From contig NZ_FNFB01000025.1 of the NCBI RefSeq assembly GCF_900100395.1, positions 1-64,000 of the forward strand: a stretch of 64,000 nt of DNA, given 5' to 3'. Source of the DNA: Nonomuraea maritima. GTDB taxonomy: Bacteria > Actinomycetota > Actinomycetes > Streptosporangiales > Streptosporangiaceae. Each line of letters begins with the position of its first letter. Positions within the stretch are counted from its first letter, which is position 1. Under the pieces are notes generated by a model. It was not told where the DNA came from and searched no databases. It worked only from the letters and a program-made list of their open reading frames with translations. Of the stretch, positions 51,567-59,018 are shown piece by piece. The position numbers and the translations under genes are program-made.

Positions 51567-51677
51567 CATCGGAGGTCTGAGGGATGTGGCGGTCCGGTCA
51601 GTCCTTCCGTGTCAACGGAGCAGACATGATCGGCTGAAGTCGTTAGGCTCGGGGCGACCGTCGCCGAAGGAGCTCTC

Positions 51678-52475
51678 TTGACGTCATCAGAGCTGCAGAC
51701 CCCGCCCCTCGACGCCGCCCGCCTGCTGGCCGAACGCGGAGATCTCGAGGGCGCCGCCGCCATCCTCGCCGAGCTCGCCGCCGACCCCGACGAACCCGAC
51801 CGGCCGCAGGCGGCCGTGGGGCTGGCCGTGGTGCTGGAGCAGCGCGGCGACGTCGAGGCCGCCCGGGCCGCCGCCCGCACCGCGCTGGCCACCGGGCATC
51901 CCGAGTTCGCCGCCCAGGCGGCCTGCCATCTCGCCCAGGGGTTCGAACGCGAGGGGCGAGCCGAGCAGGCCAGGGCCGCCTGGCAGGCGGTGCTGGGCGT
52001 CGGCACCCCCGCCTACCTGCCGCTGGCCCACCTCGCGCTCGGCAGGCTCGCCGTCCGGGCGCAGGATCCCGACGAGGCCGTGGCCGAGTTCCGCGCCGCC
52101 ATGGAGGCGGGTGACGAAGCGGTCGGGGCTCATGCCGCGCAGCAGCTGGCCGAGCTGATGATGGAGCACGGCGAGCCGGGGGCGGCGGCCGAGGTGCTGC
52201 TCGACGCCCTGGAGTTCGCGCCCGCCGGCGAGGTGCCGGGGCTTCGGGTGCAGCTCGGCATCGCGCATCTGGAGCTGGCCTGTGCCGAGTTCGCCGAGAG
52301 CCTCGAGGGCGGCGCCGACCCGCGGACCGGCGCGCTCGCCATCGAGCTGCTCGCCCGCACGCTGCCGCTGCGGGGCCGCGCCGACGACGCCGACCGGGTC
52401 TGGACGTACGGCTTGGAGCACGGCGACGAGACGCTGGCGGCCGAGGTTCGCCTGCGCTACCACCGCGACGCCTGA
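51678..52475 (+). CDS. Tetratricopeptide-repeat protein
   Basis: The 265-residue protein consists of repeated helical hairpins rich in Ala, Glu and Leu with TPR-like spacing (LAERGDLEGAAAILAELAADP, LEQRGDVEAARAAARTALATGHPEFA, and similar, abbreviated). There are about six repeats. It has no signal peptide or membrane segment and is probably a cytoplasmic scaffold. The start is TTG at 51678, preceded by AAGGAG at six bases, which is a rare start codon here. It is followed on the other strand by a small membrane-protein gene. Confidence 0.75.
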   Translation: MTSSELQTPPLDAARLLAERGDLEGAAAILAELAADPDEPDRPQAAVGLAVVLEQRGDVEAARAAARTALATGHPEFAAQAACHLAQGFEREGRAEQARAAWQAVLGVGTPAYLPLAHLALGRLAVRAQDPDEAVAEFRAAMEAGDEAVGAHAAQQLAELMMEHGEPGAAAEVLLDALEFAPAGEVPGLRVQLGIAHLELACAEFAESLEGGADPRTGALAIELLARTLPLRGRADDADRVWTYGLEHGDETLAAEVRLRYHRDA

Positions 52476-52486
52476 TTCGCGGCTGC

Positions 52487-52831
52487 TCAGGGGCGGCGCA
52501 TGACGGCCACGGCCGCGGCCACGTTGACGGCCACGATCGCCATCCAGACGATGATCAGTCCGAGGCGCCCGGCGTTCGACGTCGCGATGGCCGTCAGCGG
52601 GATGGCGAGGCCCATCGAGCCGAGCACGATCGGCGTCATCTGCGAGGCCGGCGACCGCTTGGCCTGGTGGCCCTGCCCCCGCTCGAGCTCCGCGCGCACC
52701 CGTGCGGTGATCGTCTCGTCGAGACGGTCGGCGAAGGAGTCGATGAGCGCGTGCTCGTACTCCGGGCCGAGGTCGCGTCGCGCGTCGAAGGTGGCCTGCA
52801 GGTCGTCGCGCAAGGGGCGCATGTCTGACAT
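52487..52831 (-). CDS. Small membrane protein, 114 residues, hypothetical
   Basis: The N-terminal half is a charged helical cytoplasmic region (MSDMRPLRDDLQATFDARRD, then FADRLDETITARVRAELERG). The C-terminal half has two hydrophobic segments (TPIVLGSMGLAIPLTAIA and LGLIIVWMAIVAVNVAAAVAV) and a short RRP tail. No family was recognised. The ATG at 52831 lacks a strong ribosome site; a second ATG at 52822 would remove only three residues. It lies tail-to-tail with the TPR gene and is divergent from the alpha/beta hydrolase gene at 52913. Confidence 0.68.
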   Translation of the reverse strand: MSDMRPLRDDLQATFDARRDLGPEYEHALIDSFADRLDETITARVRAELERGQGHQAKRSPASQMTPIVLGSMGLAIPLTAIATSNAGRLGLIIVWMAIVAVNVAAAVAVMRRP

Positions 52832-52912
52832 GAGGCCATCATCCACCCCGTGATCGTCGCCGTCATCCGACCTGAGGGCTAGCTCTGCCTCCTCCCCAGG
52901 TACGGTGCTGCC

Positions 52913-53503
52913 ATGCAGGTGATGACGCCGCGGGGGCCGGCGATGGTGGAGATCGACGAGGCCGCTGACCCGCGGCTGCTGCTGGTGCTGACCCACGGGT
53001 CGGCGGGAGGGGTCGATGCTCCCGATCTGCTGGCGGTACGGGACGCCGCGCTCGGCGTGGGTGCCACGGTGGCCAGGGTGACGCAGGCGTTCCGGGTGGC
53101 GGGGGCGCGGGCGCCGGGCTCGGCGGCCCGGCAGGACGAGGCGTGGGAGACGGTTCTCGCCGAGCTCCGCGCGCGCCTTCCTGGGCTGCCTGTCGTGCAG
53201 GGCGGCCGGAGCAACGGGGCGCGGGTCGCGTGCCGTACGGCGAAGGCGGTGGGCGCGGTCGCGGTGGTGGCGCTGGCCTTTCCGCTGCATCCGCCGGGGA
53301 AGCCGGAGCGCTCGCGGGCGGACGAGCTGCGCGGCGCCGGCGTGGACGTGCTGGTCGTGAACGGCGATCGCGACCCGTTCGGCATACCCGCCGCGGAGGA
53401 CGCCGCGCGCCTGGTGGTGCTGCCGGGGGAGGGGCACGACCTGAAGCGTGACCCCGCCCGGGTGGGTGAGACGGTGGCCGGGTGGATCACCGGCTACGTG
53501 TAG
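52913..53503 (+). CDS. Small alpha/beta hydrolase (KANL3/Tex30-like)
   Basis: The 196-residue protein has an oxyanion LVLTHGSAGG, a nucleophile elbow GGRSNGARVA, and later VNGDRDPFG and GEGHDLK, which supply Asp and His of the catalytic triad. The short length and sequence match the KANL3/Tex30 branch of hydrolases, annotated only broadly. The ATG at 52913 sits six bases after the -10-like TACGGT (52901-52906), so its transcript is likely leaderless. It is convergent with the DUF5999 gene. Confidence 0.8.
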   Translation: MQVMTPRGPAMVEIDEAADPRLLLVLTHGSAGGVDAPDLLAVRDAALGVGATVARVTQAFRVAGARAPGSAARQDEAWETVLAELRARLPGLPVVQGGRSNGARVACRTAKAVGAVAVVALAFPLHPPGKPERSRADELRGAGVDVLVVNGDRDPFGIPAAEDAARLVVLPGEGHDLKRDPARVGETVAGWITGYV

Positions 53504-53524
53504 CCGGGATCTCGCCCGGACGGA

Positions 53525-53716
53525 TCAGACCGCTCCGGCCACGGGCCGGTGCGGCGCGATGACGGTGCCACTGGGGAGCAGCTCGCCGGTGTCCTCGAAC
53601 AGGACGACGCCATTGCAGAGCAGGCTCCAGCCTTGCTCGGGATGGCAGGCGAGGGTGCGCGCGGCCTCACGGTCGGGCGCCTCGGCATCCGGACAGGGCG
53701 GGTCGTGCGGGCACAT
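53525..53716 (-). CDS. DUF5999 family small protein
   Basis: The 63-residue protein begins MCPHDPPCPDAEAPDREAA and continues with HPEQGWSLLCNGVVLFEDTGELLPSG, the pattern of DUF5999, a family common in Streptomyces and relatives with no known role. The N-terminal C-P-H-x3-C plus later Cys could bind metal. The ATG at 53716 follows GGAGG at eight bases; the open frame upstream (to 53812) lacks support. Upstream, GTGTGC and GCACAC form an inverted repeat with eight bases between (near 53793-53812). Confidence 0.8.
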   Translation of the reverse strand: MCPHDPPCPDAEAPDREAARTLACHPEQGWSLLCNGVVLFEDTGELLPSGTVIAPHRPVAGAV

Positions 53717-53917
53717 CGGCGTGCCTCCGATATCTCGTGATTGCTCCCGTTGGCATGGGGCGGGAGCCGATTCGGGTGTATTTCTACGGCAAGTGTGCGA
53801 CGCGTGGCACACGTTCCGACATAGCCCGTTGTGACTGTTACGGGGGGATCGCAGGAACGTGTGACCTTCGACACAGCGTGCCTTATGCAGGATAACGGGC
53901 CAAGCGTGACACGCGCA

Positions 53918-54478
53918 TCACGTTTGCAATCCCTTGAGAAGGGCGTCGAGTCCGCGTTCGAAGTCGCGGTCGGCTCTTTCGTCGCGTTTGACCCACCGGT
54001 CCACCTCGGGGTCGGCCCACCCCGACTGCTGCACCTCGACGGCCACGCTGCCGAAGACGAACGCCCGCAGCGCGCGCACGGCCTCGGCGGCGTCGGGCAG
54101 CCCCGCCTCGGCCAGCTGCTCGGTCTGCTCCTTGACGGCCAGGGCGGTGGCGCCCTTGGGCGGTTTGGTCAGCGCCAGGGCCAGGACGCCCGGGTGGTCG
54201 CGCAGTCGCTCGCGCGCGGCCCTGCACCACGTCTTGGCGGTCTCCTGCCAGGTGGCCGACGGTTCGACGTGGACGGTGGTCACGTGCTCGGCCAGGGCGT
54301 CCATCAGCGCCTCCTTGCCCCGGGGCAGATGGTGATAGATGGCCATGGCCTCCACCTGGAGGGCGTCGCCCAGGCGGCGCATGGTGAGCCGGCGCAGGCC
54401 CTGGCTGTCGGCGATGTGCAGGGCGGCCTCGAGGATGCGCTCGCGGGAGAGCGGGACGGGCGGTCGCTTGGCGGGCAT
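53918..54478 (-). CDS. TetR family regulator with TetR_C tetracycline-repressor-like domain
   Basis: The 186-residue regulator has an N-terminal HTH (LSRERILEAALHIADSQGLRRLTMRRLGDALQVEAMAIYHHL, abbreviated) and a C-terminal ligand-binding domain of the TetR_C_1 kind. The start at 54478 (MPAKRPPVPLS) is preferred: TAAGAT (54486-54491) lies seven bases upstream, indicating a leaderless message; the ATG at 54487 lies within that element. A palindrome TTAC-TAT-GTAA overlaps it, a likely self-operator. The next gene on the plus strand begins at 54594 and could be a target. Confidence 0.82.
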   Translation of the reverse strand: MPAKRPPVPLSRERILEAALHIADSQGLRRLTMRRLGDALQVEAMAIYHHLPRGKEALMDALAEHVTTVHVEPSATWQETAKTWCRAARERLRDHPGVLALALTKPPKGATALAVKEQTEQLAEAGLPDAAEAVRALRAFVFGSVAVEVQQSGWADPEVDRWVKRDERADRDFERGLDALLKGLQT

Positions 54479-54485
54479 GGTGATC

Positions 54486-54499
54486 ATCTTACTATGTAA
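54486..54499. promoter_or_regulatory. -10 element and palindrome at the tetR promoter
   Basis: The minus-strand TAAGAT (54486-54491) overlaps TTAC-TAT-GTAA (54489-54499). A TetR dimer bound here would block its own transcription. The site lies between the TetR gene and a small divergent gene. Confidence 0.45.
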
Positions 54500-54593
54500 A
54501 GGCGCTCGCGCCGGGCGGATTTCCGTCCGTGTCGTACGACGGCGTACCCTTGCCGGTGAACGATTGGACGTACAGCGTGAAGGGGCCAGGTCG

Positions 54594-54992
54594 ATGGCGT
54601 TTTTCCGTCCGCGGGTGAGCCGGGAGGCAGAGGTCCGCTACCACGCGGACCAGGAGATCTCCAAGAGCCTTCCTGAACTGCTCGAGATGGCCAGGCAGGC
54701 CGAGGAGACGCTGCAGCAGCTGCGCGCGGCCGGGGCCGACGAGTTCGAGCTGCGGGAGGCCGGCATCGCCCTCGACAAGGCGCTGACCGAGGCGCTCCGG
54801 GCCGCCGAGGCGGGCCAGCGGGCCACGTTCGGCGTGAAGGCGTACGACGACCGGATCGCGCGCCGCAAGGCCAAGGCGACGCCGGCCGGCGCCATGTGGA
54901 CGGCCGAGGTCGACCGGCTGCGCACGCTGCGCGAGGCCAACCGGATGTGGGGCATCCCGCGGGTTCCCCGTCCGGTCCCCGTCGCCCACTGA
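54594..54992 (+). CDS. Hypothetical protein with a coiled-coil region, 132 residues
   Basis: The protein starts MAFFRPRVSREAEVRYHAD and contains two amphipathic helices (LPELLEMARQAEETLQQLRAA and ELREAGIALDKALTEALRAAEAG) that are likely to form a coiled coil, then a basic C-terminus ending in proline-rich PRVPRPVPVAH. No family was recognised. The ATG at 54594 has a modest GGGG ribosome site. It is divergent from tetR and ends at a perfect hairpin shared with the sigma factor gene. It could be the target of the TetR protein, but this is speculative. Confidence 0.65.
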   Translation: MAFFRPRVSREAEVRYHADQEISKSLPELLEMARQAEETLQQLRAAGADEFELREAGIALDKALTEALRAAEAGQRATFGVKAYDDRIARRKAKATPAGAMWTAEVDRLRTLREANRMWGIPRVPRPVPVAH

Positions 54993-54994
54993 CC

Positions 54995-55041
54995 TGACAT
55001 GAAGGAGCCCCGGCGGATCGCGCCGGGGCTCCTTCATGTCA
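54995..55041. terminator. 21-bp perfect hairpin, bidirectional terminator
   Basis: Bases 54995-55015 are the exact reverse complement of 55021-55041, with a 5-base loop GATCG. The hairpin begins right after the plus-strand stop codon and ends a few bases before the sigma factor stop on the minus strand, so it terminates both genes. Confidence 0.85.
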
Positions 55042-55047
55042 TAGTGA

Positions 55048-56358
55048 TCAGCTGGCCCAGTCGAGCAGCGGGCGGGTGTTGCTCGGGTGGCGCAGCTTCG
55101 ACAGCGACTCCTTCTCCAGCTGACGGATCCGCTCCCTGGTCAGGCCCAGGTGCTTGCCGATCTCGTCAAGGGTGTGCGGCTTGCCGTCCACCAGGCCGAA
55201 GCGCAGAGCCATGATCTTCGACTCGCGCGGCGACAGGTTGTCGAGCACGCCACGCAGCTGGTCGCCCAGCAGCTGACGGTCGACGATCTCCGACGCCTCG
55301 GGCGAGTCGACGTCCTCGATGAGGTCGCCGATCGTGGTCTCGCCGTCCTCTCCGATCGTGGCGTTGAGCGAGATCGGCTGGCGGCTCGTGCGCAGCAGTT
55401 CCTCGATCTGGTCGGGCGTCTTGTCGAGCTCGACGGCCAGTTCCTCCGGCGTGGGCTCGCGTCCCAGGCGCTGGTGCATGTCACGCTCGATCCGCGACAG
55501 CTTCGACAGCATCTCCAGCACGTGCACCGGCAGCCGGATCGTCCTGGCCGAGTCGGCGAAGCCGCGCTGGATGGCCTGCCGGATCCACCACATGGCGTAC
55601 GTGGAGAACTTGAAGCCCTTGGTGTAGTCGAACTTCTCCACCGCGCGGATCAGCCCCAGGTTGCCCTCCTGGACGACGTCCAGCAGGGACATGCCGCGGT
55701 CGGTGTACTTCTTGGCCACCGAGACCACCAGACGGAGGTTGGCCTCCAGCATGTGGTCCTTGGCCTCCTTGCCGTCCGCGACGACCATGCGCAGGTCCTC
55801 CTTGGCGGACTCGGGCAGGTCGGGCTCGCTCTCCAGCTTGTACTCGGCGTACAGGCCGGCCTCGATCCGGCGGGCCAGCTCGACCTCCTGCGCGGCGGTG
55901 AGCAGTGTGCGGCGGCCGATGGACTTGAGGTAGGTGTGCACGGAGTCGCCCATGACGGACGCCGTGTCGTCCAGGTCGAGCGGCTCGTTGTCGAGGTCGT
56001 TCTCGTCGGTGAGGTCGACGTCCTCGGGGACGTCCTCGAGGTGCTCCGGCTTGGACGCGTCTTTTGCCCCGTTGGCGGCGCGGCCGGTAGTCTTCACCCG
56101 AGATGTCTTCTTGGTGGACGCCGGCTTCCGGTCGGTCTTTCCGGGGACGGTGGTGCTGTGCGACGTTTCCTTCTCGGCGGCGAGGCTCACGCCCGACTCT
56201 GAGAGTTCCCGCAGGATGGTGCGGCCTTCAGAGGGGCTGATGCCTGCCTTAGCGAACGCGTCACGCAGCTCCGCCAGAGAAAGGTGACCCTGAACCCGCC
56301 CTCGTTCGATGAGCTGGTCGAGGGTCGGGGGTGGGGTCGCCAAAGCGGTTCTGGGCAT
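55048..56358 (-). CDS. RNA polymerase sigma-70 factor, principal (RpoD/HrdB) type
   Basis: The 436-residue sigma factor has a region 1.1-like N-terminal domain (LDQLIERGRVQGHLSLAELRDAF), a charged linker (about 60-130), region 2 with LRLVVSVAKKYTDRG, GNLGLIRAVEKFDYTKG and YAMWWIRQAIQR, region 3, and region 4 with the HTH LDEIGKHLGLTRERIRQLEKESL. The region 1.1 and acidic linker resemble HrdB, but the region 3 and the C-terminus (HPSNTRPLLDWAS) differ from that of Streptomyces HrdB, so it could be a second principal-type factor. The ATG at 56358 has GGAGGAGG upstream. The long intergenic region before it probably holds its promoter. Confidence 0.88.
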   Translation of the reverse strand: MPRTALATPPPTLDQLIERGRVQGHLSLAELRDAFAKAGISPSEGRTILRELSESGVSLAAEKETSHSTTVPGKTDRKPASTKKTSRVKTTGRAANGAKDASKPEHLEDVPEDVDLTDENDLDNEPLDLDDTASVMGDSVHTYLKSIGRRTLLTAAQEVELARRIEAGLYAEYKLESEPDLPESAKEDLRMVVADGKEAKDHMLEANLRLVVSVAKKYTDRGMSLLDVVQEGNLGLIRAVEKFDYTKGFKFSTYAMWWIRQAIQRGFADSARTIRLPVHVLEMLSKLSRIERDMHQRLGREPTPEELAVELDKTPDQIEELLRTSRQPISLNATIGEDGETTIGDLIEDVDSPEASEIVDRQLLGDQLRGVLDNLSPRESKIMALRFGLVDGKPHTLDEIGKHLGLTRERIRQLEKESLSKLRHPSNTRPLLDWAS

Positions 56359-56535
56359 GAGGACACCTCCTCCGTACGGAGTAGAAGCGATCAGGCTTGT
56401 TGTGGTGGGGCGGCTTTGTGTCCGCACGGCGCACCCGTAGAAATAACGCCAATCGCCGTCATTTGTTCCCGCGCACGCAGTGAGGGTAGAAAAAGGGACA
56501 GAACGCCCACCAGTGCAACCGCGCGCGGTCCGTAC

Positions 56536-56850
56536 TTATTCCGCGAGTTCGGACTCCCCGATGGTGATCTCGGGGATCGGCATGGGCTGGGCCTCGGCCA
56601 TGCGCTGGTTGTCCCAGTACTCGAGGACCTCGCCAGGGTGCGGGTTGACCTCGGTCGAGACGACGATGCCTTCGTCCGGTGCGGGGGAGTCCGCGGGGGA
56701 GTCGTCGCGCGTCTGCTCCACGACGGCGCGGGTGTCGCGCGCCACCTGGTCGAGCCTTCCCGCCGAGGCGGCCGCCGCGACAGTGGCGCCTCCGACGACG
56801 ATGACGCCGACGACGGCCGCGGATGCCCACATCTTGCGGGTCTCGTCCAT
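56536..56850 (-). CDS. Hypothetical membrane-anchored protein, 104 residues
   Basis: A short N-terminus (MDETRKMW) precedes one membrane segment (ASAAVVGVIVVGGATVAAAASA, abbreviated). The rest is a hydrophilic, acidic, Pro-rich region (DSPADSPAPDEG, NPHPGEVLEYWDNQR, PMPIPEITIGES). The topology suggests a single anchor with most of the protein outside the cell. No family was recognised. The ATG at 56850 follows AGGAGGG. The menE stop is 23 bases upstream, so it is probably transcribed with menE. Confidence 0.68.
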   Translation of the reverse strand: MDETRKMWASAAVVGVIVVGGATVAAAASAGRLDQVARDTRAVVEQTRDDSPADSPAPDEGIVVSTEVNPHPGEVLEYWDNQRMAEAQPMPIPEITIGESELAE

Positions 56851-56873
56851 GAAGGCTCCCTCCTTTTCCCCCA

Positions 56874-58043
56874 CTATGACGCAGCAGCGACTTGTCGGGT
56901 TCCTGCCTTGAGTCGCATCAGGTCGGTTTTGCCGTTGGGCAGCAGCGGGAGCCGGGCAACCAGTCGCAGCTCGCGGGGGGCCGCGTACGGGGGGAGCCTA
57001 TCGCGGCAGTATGCGCGCAATTGGTCAAGTGTGGGGGGCGTGTCGGGACGGGCGGGCACCACGACAGCGGTGACCCGTTCGCCCCACTCGGGGTCGGGCG
57101 TGCCGAACACGACCGCGTCGGCGACCTCGGGATGCGTGCACAGCACGGCCGCCACGGCCGTGGCGACGACCTTCTCGCCGCCGGTGTTGACGACGTCGTC
57201 GGCCCGGCCGAGCACCCGCAGCCGCCCGCCGTCGAACTCGCCCAGGTCGGAGGTGACGAACCAGCCGCCGTCGAGCGGCGCCGGCGGGTCGGCGAAGCGG
57301 TAGCCGGAGAACAGTACCGGCCCGGTGACGCGGATCAGCCCGTCGTCGCCGATCTTGACGTCCACGCCGTGCAGGGGGCTGCCGTCGTACACGCAGCCGC
57401 CGCACGTCTCGCTCATCCCGTACGTCGTCACGACCCGCGCGCCGAGGTCGCGCGCCTGGTCGAGCAGCCCCGGACGGGGAGCGGCGCCGCCGAGCAGGAT
57501 CGTCCTGAACACCGACAGGTCGGCGCCCTGCTCGACCAGCCGGTGGAGCTGGGTGGGCACCAGCGAGACGTGGTCGGCGCCGGACGACAGCACCGCCTGC
57601 GGGTCGAAGCCGGGGTGGATGATCGGCTCGCTCTCGCAGAGCAGGGCACGGACGAGCACCTGAAGGCCGGAGACGTGGGAGACCGGCAGGCAGCACAGCC
57701 AGCGGTCGCCCTTCGTGGCCTCGACCCGGCGCAACGAGGCCGCCGCGGACGCGCGCAGCGCCGAGGCCGACAGCATGACGCCCTTGGGCGTCCCGGTGCT
57801 GCCGCTGGTGGCGATGACCACCGCGACGTCGCCGGGGACCCCCTCGCCGCCGTCGAGTGGCTCGCCGTCGACATGCGTGGGGCGCAGCGCGGCGATCGCC
57901 CCGGTGGAGTGGTCGGGCGCGAGCGGCAGCACGGCGGGGCCGTCACCCGTGAGCGCGTCGCGGACCGCCGTGAACAGGGCGGGTCCGGGAGGCTGCACAA
58001 TGGCATGCAGCGGACGGTCCGGATGCGACGGGTTCCTCCACAT
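56874..58043 (-). CDS. menE: O-succinylbenzoate-CoA ligase
   Basis: The 389-residue acyl-adenylate-forming enzyme activates o-succinylbenzoate with CoA in menaquinone synthesis. Motifs are the phosphate-binding TSGSTGTPKGVML, GMSETCGG, DLGEFDGGRLRVLGRADDVVNTGGEKV and the C-terminal PLLPNGKTDLMRLKA with the catalytic lysine (segments abbreviated). It is shorter at the N-terminus than typical acyl-CoA synthetases, as usual for MenE. The ATG at 58043 lies seven bases after TAACCT (58051-58056), consistent with leaderless translation. It is divergent from menC and menD, making a split men locus. Confidence 0.87.
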   Translation of the reverse strand: MWRNPSHPDRPLHAIVQPPGPALFTAVRDALTGDGPAVLPLAPDHSTGAIAALRPTHVDGEPLDGGEGVPGDVAVVIATSGSTGTPKGVMLSASALRASAAASLRRVEATKGDRWLCCLPVSHVSGLQVLVRALLCESEPIIHPGFDPQAVLSSGADHVSLVPTQLHRLVEQGADLSVFRTILLGGAAPRPGLLDQARDLGARVVTTYGMSETCGGCVYDGSPLHGVDVKIGDDGLIRVTGPVLFSGYRFADPPAPLDGGWFVTSDLGEFDGGRLRVLGRADDVVNTGGEKVVATAVAAVLCTHPEVADAVVFGTPDPEWGERVTAVVVPARPDTPPTLDQLRAYCRDRLPPYAAPRELRLVARLPLLPNGKTDLMRLKAGTRQVAAAS

Positions 58044-58091
58044 GCTCGTAAGGTTAATGGCGACAGGTCGGACACTGGCGCAGGGAGGGTC

Positions 58092-59018
58092 GTGACGCGT
58101 TCCCCCGTGGTCTTCCGCATTCCGATGCGTACCCGGTTCCGCGGACAGACCGTCAGAGAAGGGGTGCTGCTGCACGGCCCGTCGGGGTGGGGCGAGTTCT
58201 CGCCGTTCCCCGAGTACGGCCCGCGCGAGTGCGCCCGCTGGCTGGCCTGCGCCCGGGAGGCCGCCTTCGAGGGCTGGCCGGAGCCGGTGCGCGACCGGGT
58301 GCCCGTCAACGCGACCGTGCCCGCCGTCGATCCCGGCCACGCGCACGACATCGTGCGCCGCTCCGGATGCGGCACCGCCAAGGTCAAGGTCGCCGAGCGG
58401 GGCCAGACCTTCGACGACGACGTGGCCCGGGTCGAGGCCGTGCGCGACGCGCTGGGCCCGTCCGGCAAGCTGCGCGTCGACGTCAACGGCGCCTGGACGG
58501 TCGACGAGGCCGTCCGCAGGCTCAAGCTGCTCGACCGGTTCGACCTCGAGTACGCCGAGCAGCCGTGCGCCACGCTGGACGAGCTCGCCGCGGTGCGGCG
58601 GGCGTGCGACGTGCCGATCGCGGCCGACGAGTCGATCCGCCGCGCGGAGGACCCCCTGCGGGTGCGCGCGGCCGAGGCGGCCGACATCGCCGTGATCAAG
58701 GTGCAGCCGCTCGGCGGCGTGCGCAACGCGCTGCGGGTGGTGGAGGCGTGCGGGCTGCCCACGGTGGTCTCCAGCGCCGTCGAGACGTCCGTGGGCCTGG
58801 CCGCCGGGGTGGCGCTGGCGGCGGCGCTGCCTGAGCTGCCGTACGCCTGCGGGCTCGGCACGATGTCGCTGCTGACGGGCGACGTCGTGGCCGACTCCCT
58901 GGTGCCCGTGGGCGGTGAGCTGGACGTGCGCCGACCTCCGGTAAGTTTTGACCACTTGTCGGCCTTTGAGATCGAATCTCCCCAGTGGTTTCGCCGGATG
59001 CAGGAGGCGTCACTTTGA
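58092..59018 (+). CDS. menC: O-succinylbenzoate synthase
   Basis: The 308-residue enolase-superfamily enzyme dehydrates SHCHC to o-succinylbenzoate. It shows the K-x-K of GTAKVKVAERG, the metal ligands Asp in RVDVNGAW, Glu in YAEQPC and Asp in IAADESIRR, and the second catalytic Lys in IAVIKVQPLGGV. The GTG at 58092 has GGGAGGG just upstream. Its stop codon overlaps the TTG start of menD (TTGA), giving translational coupling. It and menD are transcribed divergently from menE, across only 48 bases. Confidence 0.88.
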   Translation: MTRSPVVFRIPMRTRFRGQTVREGVLLHGPSGWGEFSPFPEYGPRECARWLACAREAAFEGWPEPVRDRVPVNATVPAVDPGHAHDIVRRSGCGTAKVKVAERGQTFDDDVARVEAVRDALGPSGKLRVDVNGAWTVDEAVRRLKLLDRFDLEYAEQPCATLDELAAVRRACDVPIAADESIRRAEDPLRVRAAEAADIAVIKVQPLGGVRNALRVVEACGLPTVVSSAVETSVGLAAGVALAAALPELPYACGLGTMSLLTGDVVADSLVPVGGELDVRRPPVSFDHLSAFEIESPQWFRRMQEASL

